From Myrica gale (taxonomy: Eukaryota; Streptophyta; Magnoliopsida; Fagales; Myricaceae): 64,000 bases of DNA. The notes beneath the pieces were generated by a model that saw nothing but the letters and a program-made list of their open reading frames with translations, was not told the DNA's origin and ran no database searches. The stretch spans positions 20,398,921 through 20,462,920 of the forward strand of contig OZ005601.1 of NCBI GenBank assembly GCA_963930655.1, given 5' to 3'. This document shows, in pieces, positions 1 to 11,287 of the stretch; the stretch's first letter is position 1, and each line of letters starts with the position of its first letter. The translations under genes and the position numbers were made by a program.

Positions 1-2590
1 CAACGCAAAATTTACTCTCTCCCCAAGAACAGTAAAATAAGATAGTTTTGTAGGCTCTTAACTAGCGGCAAAAGTGCATTAATTTCCTTCTTTGTAGATT
101 GAAAAAGGCTACATCTTGGATTATTTCTTTAAATCTCATTCAAGGTAAGCTATTCTTACTAAGGACAAATTATGTGTCCGTGTGCAAATCATGGTTGTTT
201 GTTGTAGTTTATATCGTTATATATGGAGTTATCAGTATTTGACTGTGATGTTCAACTTTGGATCCACGGGCTTCCTCCCGTTTGTGTCAAAATTTATGGG
301 TACTATGGAGTATCAGGATGGATGTACCAATTTTGAGTTCAATGTCCTCCACTATAGGCCAGGTATCGGGTTTGACAGATCAATAGGGAAAAAAAAAATT
401 CTCCATTAACTTTGGGAAAAATTCCAATCAAAGATTTGTTCTTATAACATTCACCAAATTTCATCTTATTGGTACTTAATGATGTCTAAGTAATTACAAA
501 CACATGTACGTATCATAGCACATGATACTTACATAATTTTTATTTTTAATTCATTTTATAATTTTTTTTTATTTACTGCGTGGTCGATCTAATGTTAATA
601 CGATTAACGTTTGAATGTAAATAATGTCATCCGTTCTAACAATTTACACAATGATGTCTCTTCTAGCGATTTATATTGTTAGAAAGGAAAATAAATGTAT
701 TATTTATTAATTTTTAGTGTGATTTATTTTTTAATCATAATTTACTTATCAAATAAAAAATGCATAAACCAACAAATAAATTAGATAATCATGCAAAAAT
801 AATATAATATCTACGAACATAATTGTTCGAATGTTTGAAAAAAACATAAATACATGACAAAAACTATAAAGAAACTATGGAGCCATCTTCTTCATCTCCT
901 GCACCAAGTCAACCTTGACATCATCTATCCTCTACAAGATGTTTTCTCATCCCTAATCATGTGTCTTCTTCAACTCCAGCTACATTGACTCAATCTTCTC
1001 GAGTCTCTTCTCCATAGCAGCTAGACTGCTGATGATGGGAACGATCGTTGTCTCCTTTGCGTGTACAATGCAACGCTTTATCTCTTTCATAGCCCAGGTC
1101 AGACCACCCAAACGTCGCAACGTAGCTTCAGGATGCTATGACCTCGATCCATGCGCCATCGAACGCCGACAAGTCACACCGTTGGTGGGGCCAAGCTGCA
1201 TCGACGTCGGCTCATGACATTTGGTCGTATTTGCTCGTTGACTGAGCCTCGATCCTCGTGGTCTAGAGCATGAAGAGGGGAGGTCGAATGGTGGGAGATG
1301 AGCAACCATCAACATCACCTATGCACACTCTGGTGTGCACTCCGTGTGATGTTACTTCGAGAATATGTTGTGGCTGAATATGAGGTGGAACATCCTCCAA
1401 AAGCCAGGCAAATGCTTTATGAAACTGATGGTTGGACTAAGTACTGCTCCTCCTCAGTCATCAATCTAATGATCTCCTCAATTGACAAAGCCATTGTAGG
1501 CTCCACAACTGGACAAGCACCCAATTGTCTTAGAATGCCCAAGCAGGTGGAGAGGATGTGGGGCAAGATCTTAATCAGCCGTCCACGGATGTAGACCCCC
1601 GACTTGTCCTCGTCAGTGTCAACATCCTGCAACGCAGAGTATAAATCTTATACTGTGTGCATAAACATAAGCGCTCCCAACCATAGTGGGTGAATATTTG
1701 GTCAGTGGCGCGACCTTAGAACTGAAACTCTGACAAGTCGTATGTGCTAATCGGACTCCCCGCCACAACTCTATGTATAAGCATAAGCGCTTGCCTCTTG
1801 GCTGTAGTCAGTGATCATGGTGTGCCAAATAAGAGGAAGATGCTCTAGAATGTTTTGCAATTTTAAGTTAATCTGAAAAAGGAAAACTAAAAAAAATGTC
1901 ATAACGGTTAAAAAAAACTTAGAACGAATTAAGTGTACTGTTTGAACGGTTATAGGATGGAAATCAGAACCATCAAACGGAATATAAAAGTTCGAACATG
2001 TAAAGAAACTAAGCATCGAATGGATATAGAACATACAATAATATTTAAACATCGAACGGATACAAAAGTAATCATCGAACGAAATATAACTTTATAGAAC
2101 GGAAAAATGTTCAAAAATGTAAAATAGTTTCGTTCGAACAACATTGTTATACGCACCATTTAGACAGTTCCATTCGAACGATAAAGTGTATCATTCGAAC
2201 ATAGCAGCAAAACAATTGACTCGGGCATGTTCAAACTCCCTAACTCTATACTTTTTTGTACTTCAAAATCAGTAAAAAAAAACAATCCTAAACTAACTAC
2301 AAACACACACATTCATCAACATGCACAATATTTTACAAGTTTATTAACATATTCAAAGCCAAACTAAATATGCAAAATCAAACAAAAAAATTTAGAAACA
2401 CACATTATAATTGGTAAAAATGTACTACAAAACGTACCTGCAGAGCGTATGACTAGGGAAGATGAAATCCTTGGACTGAAAATGGAAATGTAGATTGAGA
2501 GGAGTGTGAGAGAATTCGAGATAGAGTATGTGAGAATGTGAGCAAATGTGGCTCACGTGTTCTAATATTCAAATGATGGTGTAGATTGCT
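1..2590. other. AT-rich region without a recognisable gene
   Basis: No host gene is seen here. Short coding-like stretches lie on the minus strand between about 840 and 1640 (one reads with an EKRLEKIES coiled-coil-like flavour), but no family could be named. Between about 1920 and 2220 short CGAAC/GTTCG-containing words recur on both strands, as in the subterminal repeats of some DNA transposons. I found no matching terminal repeats, so no element is called. Confidence 0.4.
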
Positions 2591-3818
2591 ATGGAACAAA
2601 AGGATTTTGAAGGCGGCCTCTGTAAATTTCCACGAGAGTCCATTGATGTTCTAGATGTGCGTTCTATCACAACTTGGCATAGTACTTACACACAATACTT
2701 GGTTCGTTGGCTAGGGAAACCGAGTTTCGAGGATGCATGGATTTCAAGTGAAGAGCTTAAGAAATTAGATGAGTTGTTGTGGGAAGATCTGAACTCAAAC
2801 TTGAAGCCGAGTTCTTTTCAAGTAGGGTAGAATGATGTAGGAGCATAATTTGCATCCCGGGGTAACTTGGGTATGCACCTCAGGGTAAATTAAAATTGAA
2901 CTCTGGAATGATTTATGACTAGATATCCAGTGTGCATTATTTCGTAGGTTAGTTCTACATCTCTAGTTGAAAACACACTTGACCTCATGCCATTTGAAGA
3001 TTCCTAGAAAACGTTATGACATTTTAACTACAGGTCGTCGGGACTAGCAACAGACATCAAATTTCAAAGTGCATTGAATTTTTTTTTGTATTGGAATTGT
3101 CTAGACTTTATTATCTTATTTTTATAGCTTGACCATGATGTAATGAACTCTGTATAAGAATGAATATAAAAAATAAAGACGTAGAACTTTTGGATTCAAA
3201 AACACAATTCTTGCAAGTGTCTATTGCTTTGGAGTTGAGTGACATCCTCCTACCAATCAAGCGAGTGTCTTGGTCGCGTCGAGTGGAGTCCGCGATTAGT
3301 AGTGTTGAGTGGCATCTCAAGACTATCATGTTCTCTTGTTTCAATCCTTTTCTTATTTTGCCATGCCTTGCAGATCATGGTTTGCATCAAATTGGTATCA
3401 GATCAAGTTTTTCTACTGTGGTGATTAGGTTTCTCTTTCGTTCTTCAGATTTTCGAAATTTTTATTTTCGTCACATCTACTGGCCTTTAACTATGCCTCC
3501 ACGATGTCAAAGAAATACAGAGCGTGATGATGTACAAGTTGAACTTGCAGTATTATGGTAATCAAATCAAACACTTACGAATATGGTGAATGAACTTTTT
3601 CATGTATTAAAAAAAATCATACATTTATTTAGAAGTCTTCAAATGGCACGAAGTCAAGTGCATTTGAAAGTACAGACGTAGAGATTTCCAATGATAAATC
3701 GTACGCTTGCTAACTCTTCATACATCATTCCAGAATTCAATTTTAATTTACCCCAAGATGCATACCCCGAGATGCAAGTTAGGCTATGTTACCACGGAAT
3801 GCAAATGATGCTCCTACA
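2591..3818 (+). mobile_element. Ty3/gypsy fragment: polyprotein 3' end, LTR, PBS, gag start
   Basis: Fossil gypsy LTR retrotransposon. From 2591 to 2830 the frame reads like the chromodomain-type tail of a gypsy polyprotein (TQYLVRWLGKPSFEDAWIS). An LTR follows at about 2837-3389, starting TG and ending CA. At 3393-3404 tggtatcagatc is a good match to the usual tRNA-Met primer-binding site. A gag-like start (MPPRCQRN) sits at 3493. The order polyprotein end, LTR, PBS, gag start implies a former tandem arrangement or an unequal recombination product. The element is broken and mostly missing. Its right part ends in an inverted copy of its own LTR start (3715-3818). Confidence 0.6.
2837..3818. 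repeat. Inverted repeat made from one LTR end
   Basis: The first ~95 bases of the LTR (2837-2930, starting tgtaggagcat) reappear as the reverse complement at about 3715-3818, ending atgctcctaca. The arms are similar but not identical, with small length differences. Real LTRs carry only short inverted termini, so this is a secondary rearrangement. Confidence 0.6.
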
Positions 3819-3892
3819 TTAGGTAGATTTTGATCTTATGGTATGAAAGTGACATATTATTAATATCATTATTTTTGACAACCCAAATTTTA

Positions 3893-4286
3893 GCCACGGG
3901 CTTTTACTTTTTCCATAGCCCGTGCGAGTGGCGAAGTAAGGAGGCTTTTTGGGAGGAACTTGACCAAGTGCGTACTACATTTGTAGGACCTTGGCTAGTA
4001 ATAGGAGACTTTAACGCTATTTCTGGACAAGTGAGAAATGGGGAGGTAGCCTAGCTGTATCGTCATCCACTCATGGTTTTTTTAGTTGAAGTTGAAGCAA
4101 GGATTAGTTGATATAGGAAGTTTGGGACCTCAAGTCACATGGTGTAATGGTAGAAGTGGTTATCAACACATTCATGAACTATTGTATAAAGGTCTTGCGA
4201 ATGACGATTGTGTTGTTGGAAAAATTATGAAGCAATTATCAAAAATACATTCTGCAGAAAAAGAAATACTTTTGGCAAGTGCATAG
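3893..4286 (+). mobile_element. Decayed L1-type LINE endonuclease fragment
   Basis: Two adjacent frames encode pieces typical of the plant L1-type LINE apurinic endonuclease. GPWLVIGDFNAI near 3988-4023 holds the catalytic GDFN motif. GLVDIGSLGPQVTWCNGR near 4104-4157 matches the L(V/D)DLG..G..FTW block that follows it. The pieces are separated by stops and a frame change, and neither an ORF1 nor a reverse transcriptase is visible nearby, so this is a short dead fragment. Confidence 0.65.
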
Positions 4287-5123
4287 TTGTAACTGAACTC
4301 TAGAAAAGCTTAGTAAAATATAATAGAGAAGAATTTTTTAATAGGAAGGTAATATTATAGATTTTAAAGACTTAACAAGCCTAAGGGTAGAGAGAACGTG
4401 CCAATTAGAAAGAAAAGATTTTCTTATTCTTTTGGTCCTTAGTTTTGTTGCTTCATTTCATTTTCTTTGCATAGTATATCTCTCATATCATTCATAAGAG
4501 CATTAAGAATTATTGAAATGATTAGACAAGAAATTATCAATAATGAAGGATTATGGATAATGAAATTTCCATAAGAAATCTATTAAGAGAAGTTGTATTG
4601 GTACCAATCACTAGGGAACGTGCAACCATTGTCTTCACAGGGTCAAGGGGTGCACTTCCAAGGTATGGAGCAGGGCTCATCCACGAATTTAGTTATGGGG
4701 AGGACAAAAATCATGGAATAATCCTGAATGAAGGGGAGAGAGACGCACGACCTGACTCTGGAAGTAAACAGATAAGGATGTTGGATGGACACTGATAATA
4801 AACCCTTTCACGTAATACTGATAATAGGTTTAGTAAAATGTCATACTGTCATATTCTTTTTATGTCATTTGAATTTACCTCTTACACATTATGTATGTAT
4901 TTACTACTTTCATTTAACATGTATCCTCTATCCCATTTTATTGAGTCCTTATGACTCACTCCTTTTTATTATCTATTGACTCACTCTAAAATGAGCACCA
5001 CAAAGGCTATCACAAGTATTTGAGTTTTTTTGTGTAATAATTTAGTCTAAAAGGCCAGATCATTTCCTTAGGAAAAATAGACTAATTTCAAACACACGAA
5101 GAAACAAGGAGAAATAATATTCA
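4287..5123. other. AT-rich spacer, nothing recognised
   Basis: The stretch is AT-rich with frequent stops on both strands. One 80-codon frame at 4553-4795 has no recognisable motif. No repeat structure or RNA gene is seen. Confidence 0.4.
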
Positions 5124-5246
5124 GTTAGAGGAGAGAGAAAAAAGATATCAAAATTGGCTAGAGAAAATATGCCAAAATCGGTTAGAGGAGAGAGGCAAAA
5201 TATGTCAAATTTGGTTAGAGGAGAGGGGCAAAAGATGGCAAATTCC
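5124..5246. repeat. 33-bp tandem repeat, about 3.7 units
   Basis: Units start gttagaggagag and end with a caaaatttg-like tail. Three are 33 bp and one is shortened to 24 bp. The array lies just outside the hAT element, inside the Athila-like LTR region. Confidence 0.65.
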
Positions 5247-5413
5247 ATTATAAGGAATCTTCTCTCATCAGACTAGCTCTTCTCTTGCTCTTGGATAGTT
5301 GACATCTTCTAGAAGCTCTCTTGTTCTGCCATATGTCTAGTAGATTGTCTTGTCTTCTACAAGTTAAGAAAGTAATTAATTTGATCATTCTGCACAAAGA
5401 ATATTTACTTAGC

Positions 5414-6738
5414 CGGTGGCGGATGCAGGGGGTGCAGCCCTGGCGCGGCCGCCACCCATTGCATCCCAAAAAAAATTCATTTAGTTTTTTGTGTTATACA
5501 TAAGTTGACCTGGGTCTATGAGGCCCGACCCCCATAGGCCCAGGCCATATTAAAAATATTTATTATGTGGTTGACCATGGTCTGAGTTTGCGGGCCCCAT
5601 AGGCCCAGGCCATATTAAAAATATTTATTATGTGGTTGATCATGGTCTGAGTTTGACTAGGATTTGGCCTTTACTTTGTTTTGGTTTTTACGGGGACAGA
5701 TTTTTTTTCCATGTCTTTAATCTTTTACCACGATGTTTCTAAGCTGTACGGGTGAATATAGAGGATTGCCATAAAATTTTAACATGAGCCGAGTATCTTA
5801 CATTAATGCATTAAAGCATTGTTTAGTATGACAGTATGATTAATGTAGAGAACTCTGTTAGTTGTTAATAATTGGGAGTATATAAATTGTAAAACTTTCT
5901 AAGAATAATGTGATAAAATCGGAAGTTTGGACCATAAATGATATTAGAGTTATAGTTTAGAGGTTAACAGTGAAGATTTTTTTAAATTAAAATTTATATA
6001 TTTTGATAATCAAAATGTAGCCGGTAAACCTAGTTGTGGGTTGCAATATGGGAGGGCTTAATCGTGGATGCTAGGTTATTGAAGTTGTTTTAACCCGTAT
6101 GTTGTCACCCTATCCAAGATTCTCTCTCTACAATTCAGTTAGAAGAATTCATTTATTTAGTATGCTAAAAATTCTTTAGGGTTTGGAATTTTGTGATTTG
6201 TGAAATTGTTGGGGGATAGAATTGAATTGGAGGATGAGATTGAATTGTTTTGGATATTTGTGGATTGAATGGTTTGGATATTTGTGGTTTGTGAATTTGG
6301 ATATATGTGATTTCTGAAACTGATTATTTGAATTGGATGTAATGTAATTAGATTTGAATCAGAGATTTTGACATTTTGTGAAATTGGAGATTTTTTTGGT
6401 AGTATTATTTTTAATTAATTTGATTGTTATGTCAATTGAATGCAATGTAATTAGATTGGAATTTGGATTTGAATTAATTAGATAATTGATAAGTTTGTGA
6501 TAAAAAAACCAAACAGCGTGAGGTCGTCTAATACTCCTAATGTGGCTAAGTTATGTCATCTAACTCTAAGTAGCAGTATAGTACGATACATGTATTCTAA
6601 TATTTTTAATGCTTTTAGTCTTTAATTTTTGATATTGTAACTTTAAGACAATTTTTTGCATTACGAAGGAAAAAAATTTCTTGTCGTTTTACCTTTAAAG
6701 TTCAACCCCCTTGGATTTTGATCATGTATCCGCCACTG
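5414..6738. mobile_element. Non-autonomous hAT DNA transposon (8-bp TSD)
   Basis: The left end reads cggtggcgga and the reverse complement of the right end reads cagtggcgga. The element is flanked by a perfect 8-bp direct repeat, tacttagc, at 5406-5413 and 6739-6746. Eight-base target duplications and (C)AGTGGCGGA-type ends are characteristic of plant hAT elements. The 1.3-kb body is AT-rich, has no transposase frame, and holds a 65-bp tandem duplication. The intact TSD suggests a fairly recent insertion. Confidence 0.85.
5531..5659. repeat. 65-bp tandem duplication inside the hAT element
   Basis: Two nearly identical 65-bp units begin cccataggcccagg at 5531 and 5596, differing by only a few bases. 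This looks like a local slippage duplication. Confidence 0.8.
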
Positions 6739-7614
6739 TACTTAGCTCATGTAATCATATGATTGAATTCATGAAACAATTACTATGTCAATAATCACAA
6801 CGCTCATGATAAATAAATGATTCTTCAAATGTATCTAGAAACAATATGAGCTAGGTACATGTTGTTTGGAAATAAAGTGTTGTATGAATTAAAGCATAAA
6901 TTATGCTATTTCCTCAATTTAAATCGTAACTTGGATTAATGACCCTTAATCAATTTTTCATTTTTAAAATCAATAATTATCACATGAAAGAATTACAATT
7001 TTACTGGTATTAAATGTACTAATCATACAATATTTTAGCCCAATTACACCCCTAACTAACTATTTGTTCGTCTCTTAGCAAAGAAAGTGAAAAACAATGA
7101 GCTAGACACATCTTTGGAACCAAGCATCAACTGATACAAACTCAAAAGTCAAATCTTATTATGAAGTCAGGAAACAGATTTTTGCACTCTTACATTTTCA
7201 AATAGTTCTCATTAAGCATGCAAGCATTTCATAGAGACAAAGAGATCAGTTATGTGTGTTTACAAGAAAATACTCTAGACCAAAGAATGAATGGGACAAA
7301 GAGATCAGTTATGTGTGTGACAAGCCTTAGGATTAATGTCCAATAAAGGACACTAGCCTGCTTCAAAACCCATGGAAATGATAGTTTTCACGCTTAGTAC
7401 TGTTAATTAAAAGCTATTTGATAGCTTCCGTTGCTTAGGTAACTATTTTCATCCCAACACTCAAATTTATCTACTCAAGCCTGTCATCACATTCGTATGC
7501 ACAATTTTTTTTCTTATAAACTCTCTTTGTTTCTTTTCTTCCTCTTTCCTTCTTTATTTATTTCTTTTTTCTTTTTCTTTTTACAGTAGATTCAGCATCT
7601 CTACCTCTTATTTG

Positions 7615-9195
7615 TGTTGGCTTTTGTGCACAATCGAGAATTTGATGATTTCAATAAATTGATCAAGTTTATAAAGCGGACATCTTCAAAGACAAAGACG
7701 TTTTGATGAAAGAGTCAAAGACTTGAAGATCGATGAGCTCAAAAGTGAAGATTTAAGACTTTAGAGTATAATCCTTGTAACTCTTTTTTTCACTTTTGAC
7801 AAGGATTATGAATCACACTTGCATATCTTTCAAAACGTGCATAAATCGTTTTACCTTTTATTTGAAAGATTAAAATATTTTTAAAGGTTTCAAAACACCT
7901 GACTCAAACTCTCAAACCTTTTGTATACTTATGGAAAGTTAGTCTGTAAAATTGGGTGTTTAAAAGTGGTCAAAAACATAGTTTTAAAAGAACCGGACTA
8001 TGTGTTTAAGTTGAGGAGGTCGACCGGTCTTCGACCACATGGAAATAGATCCGTTGAGCTTTTGACAATGTGACCGTTGGGTAACGGTAACTTGAAGCGG
8101 TCGATCGTTTCATGTAGCGGTCGACCGACTCGTTTTAACAGACGACTCCCAACGACTATAATCGACTAGTTTTCATATGTGGCTTATAAATACATATCCA
8201 TAACGTCCAAAATGAATACACAACAACCACATATCATTTCTACTGCTTGAGAAATATTTCAAACCTTTATATTCTATATTTCTCATATCATTCACACAAA
8301 ATACACTTTCATATCCTTGTCTTTGTGTGAATCAAGAGATGAAGCTTTCCAATTTCATATCCACTCTTTGAGAGAGTTTGATCATGTAATCTTTTTATCA
8401 AGAGAGATGTTTCCTTTAGTGAAGTTGTTCACTAAAGAAGAAGCTGTTCACTAAAGAAGAAGTTTCATGTAGCGGTCGACCGACTCGTTTTAACAGACGA
8501 CTCCCAACGACTATAATCGACTAGTTTTCATATGTGGCTTATAAATACATATCCATAACGTCCAAAATGAATACACAACAACCACATATCATTTCTACTA
8601 CTTGAGAAATATTCCAAACCTTCATATTCTATATTTCTCATATCATTCACACAAAATACACTTCATATCCTTGTCTTTGTGTGAATCAAGAGATGGAGTT
8701 TTCCAATTTCATATCCACTCTTTGAGAGAGTTTGATCATGTAATCTTTTTATCAAGAGAGATGTTTCCTTTAGTGAAGTTGTTCACTAAAGAAGAAGCTT
8801 AGAGAGGGTATATCTCAAAGCTTCGTTAAGTTGTGAGTGATGAGCCCGAAAAACCACTTGGGTGAGTTTGAGTGTTGAGCCCGAGAAAATACTTGTACGG
8901 TTCTCTAGCACTCGGAAGCTATAGTGTATGCTATTTGAAGAAGAGTGGAAAAACTTCAAGGCTTGGTGAAGAAGCTTGAGGGGTGGATGTAGGCGAGTTT
9001 GCCGAACCACCTAAAAATCACATGTTTGCTTCTCTTACCCTTCTCTTTACATTTAACACTTATTTATACTTGTTGCATATATATACTTGTGCTAAAGTAG
9101 TATTTACTTGCAAAGACGATTTTGGGGGTTAAAAGCGAAAAGTTTATAAAACCAATTCACCCCCCTTTTGAGTTGCCTTAATCCTAGGAATTACA
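7615..9195. mobile_element. Solo LTR (copia-like), 1.58 kb, TSD atttg
   Basis: The LTR starts tgttggcttttgtg and ends ttaca, and is flanked by a perfect 5-bp TSD, atttg, at 7610-7614 and 9196-9200. Near the right end it has the ccaattcacccccc motif common in plant copia LTRs. A second copy lies at 22720-24029. No internal coding region is present, so it is a solo LTR left by LTR-LTR recombination. The preserved TSD and good similarity to the other copy suggest moderate to young age. Confidence 0.8.
8108..8806. repeat. 355-bp internal tandem duplication in the solo LTR
   Basis: The segment starting catgtagcggtcgac at 8111 recurs at 8466, an offset of exactly 355 bases, and remains nearly identical up to gaagaagct. 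The copy at 22720 has the segment only once, so the duplication happened in this copy. It accounts for most of the length difference between the two LTRs. Confidence 0.85.
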
Positions 9196-9815
9196 ATTTG
9201 CTTCTCAAAGTCTCACTCACCCAAATGTCAAAAGCAATCCTCAATAAGTGCTCAAAATTGAATTGATCAAATTATATAAGTGAAGTGTAGTGGTGTGAGA
9301 TGCAAAAATGTCATGCAAGGTCATTTTCAACTCAAAATCCGGATTCACATAAGTCATATTGTAATAGTCCAAACAATCAATATCAGCTGAATATCTGCTC
9401 CTAACATGTTCCTATCTCAATTGGCTTTCACCAACCTACTCAGATTCATACAATGTGCGAATTGATGCATGTTCAAATAAGCGCAATTTGTATAAGATCA
9501 GTACAACATTTGTGTTTGATCGAACTTGCTCTCCCAACTAAATTGAACATTGTCCTCAATGTGAAAGCATAAGGAGAAACGAAAAATATGCACACTGAGA
9601 GAAGTAAACCAACTAAATCAAACTTGTGCCACAAGTGTTGTGAATGAGTAATGTGGCACGATTTTAATCGTTAGATTTTATTTCAGGGTGCAATGTGATT
9701 AATTGTGGAAGTTAGAGGGCTCAAATGTGTCAAGATTGGTAGTTTAAACCCCTATTTGAAATTGCATTGGTAATTAAAAGTTTCAAAGTGACTTTTCTCC
9801 TAGAATTAAATATTA

Positions 9816-11278
9816 GAAAAATTAGCAATTTGACCAATAAGTTTTAGTACCTTTGACAAAATAGTCAATAAGTTTACTTTTTTTTTGGTCACTGAGTTCA
9901 TATGCTTGTGACTTTTTACTCCTTCCGTCACTCCTCCATTTGCTTTCTAACGGAATGCACCAACACGTCATCACCTTCTCCTGCTCAATTTCATTAATGC
10001 TTGTCAGCAAGCCCAGTCAAACTTCTCCTCCCCCACCCCGTCTCTGTCTCTCTGTCACATGGCAATCACCATCTCCAACTTCTCTTTCCCTTCATCAGTC
10101 CAAAATTGTGCGTAAATTGGAGCTCTCTATGCAATGAGGACGAGAACAACGAAGCTCGCATCATCAGTTTCTCCAACTCAAATATATACTCCCATCAGCA
10201 AAACAAAAACTGAAAACTTTCATCCAAAAACTCGAACGAGTCAACAAAAAATGCATCAGATCGTGCAACAATCAGAGTTCTAGGGTGCCAACCAAACTCA
10301 CAGTCCAACCATTTACGATTCCCCAAAGTACTCAAATCATCCTCCCAGGACACTCGCAACCTAGTCCCTCTAGAACTCACACTAAACGAACCATTTCTCA
10401 AAAAAGACTCTAAATCAAACAAGAATAAGGTAGCATTCTCTAACAAAACCACACTCTCCTCAGGCAAATGCGGACTCCAACAAGTACACACAACAGAGCA
10501 ACTCTTAAACACTTTACCACCTAAGCAAACCAAAACTGACCTCTCAGACTTCAAACCACCTCTTTTAATCTTCAAAGCAAACCAATTTACGGAGTACAAC
10601 TTATAAGCAATCAAATACCCCACAGTAATAGAGGAATTCAAATTACCAGCCAGATATGCAGAGCCTAAACCGGAATCGACCACTAGGTTCACCAAAATCA
10701 TGAGAATCCGGTTTTTCCGTGGAAACATTTCCGTTATTCTCGACTCCAACATAAAAAACCGACCCAAAATCTTTTACAGATAACACTAAGAACCCGACTT
10801 GCTCGGAGTAGGCATCGGTTGGAAAAAAGAAACAATGACGGAGTTAGAATCGGGGAGTTCAAGGAAGGAGAGGCGGTTGGTAGAGGTGGGAAGCCACGTC
10901 GTCTTGGTGAGAATGGGGCCCAAGGAGAGACAAGATTGTTGCACGATCTGATGCAGTTTTTCTTCTTGACCGTTTTAAGGGGCTGAAAGATGAACAGGGA
11001 CAACCTTTTGATGAAGTGCAAAGGATCGTGTGAAGAAGAAGATGAAGTGTTGGAGGAGATACACAAAAGCTTGACTAGGCTTGTTGACATAGATTAATGA
11101 AGCTGATTTGGAGAAAGTGATGACGTGTTGTTGCATTCCGTTAGAAAGGCAAACAGAATTATGATTGGATGAGTAAAAGTCACAAGCATATCGACTTAGT
11201 GACCAAAACATAAAAAAATAAACTTAGTAACTATCTTGTAAGGGTATTAAAATCTAGTGACCAAATTGTCAATTTCTC
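9816..11278. mobile_element. MULE (Pack-MULE candidate), ~200-bp TIRs, 9-bp TSD
   Basis: Long terminal inverted repeats run from 9816 inward (gaaaaattagcaatttgacc) and from 11278 inward (reverse complement gagaaattgacaatttggtc), each about 200 bp, including a shared acgtcatcac block. The element is flanked by a perfect 9-bp duplication, taaatatta, at 9807-9815 and 11279-11287. Long TIRs with a 9-bp TSD define Mutator-like elements. There is no transposase. The interior carries a gene-like fragment resembling TAF1C, so this is a Pack-MULE candidate. The clean TSD suggests a relatively recent insertion. Confidence 0.88.
10209..10960 (-). pseudogene. Captured TAF1C-like (RNA polymerase I TBP-associated factor) fragment
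   Basis: Minus-strand frames inside the MULE encode a protein fragment with CWSPHLPEESVVLLENA, LFLFDLESFL, GTRLRVSWEDD and WHPRTLIVARSDAFF. From memory these blocks resemble plant TAF1C-like subunits of the RNA polymerase I SL1 complex. A second frame upstream (WLPTSTNRLSFLELPDSNS, then VGFLVLSVKDFGS) continues the same protein, so at least one frameshift separates the parts. Only an N-terminal portion is present, and it ends abruptly near the left TIR. A short inverted piece with the same gttgcacgatctgatgca word recurs on the plus strand near 10938. Neither a product nor expression is implied. The identification rests on recalled motif wording, so it is moderate; a captured host coding fragment of some kind is more certain. 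Confidence 0.55.
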
Positions 11279-11287
11279 TAAATATTA

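Larger units (their letters stand above)
5247..9686 (-). mobile_element. Athila-like Ty3/gypsy LTR and 3' region, interrupted twice
   Basis: Read on the minus strand, about 9686 to 9196 and 7614 to 7047 match the 3' non-coding part of the Athila-like element at 61.3-62.2 kb, for example the blocks gcgcttatttgaac and tgttttcactttctttgc. An LTR start (tgtaattgggc) lies near 7046 and the LTR continues towards lower coordinates. A hAT element (5414-6738) sits in the LTR and a solo LTR (7615-9195) in the 3' region, so this is the oldest layer here. It is fragmentary and non-coding. The left limit is uncertain. Confidence 0.5.
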
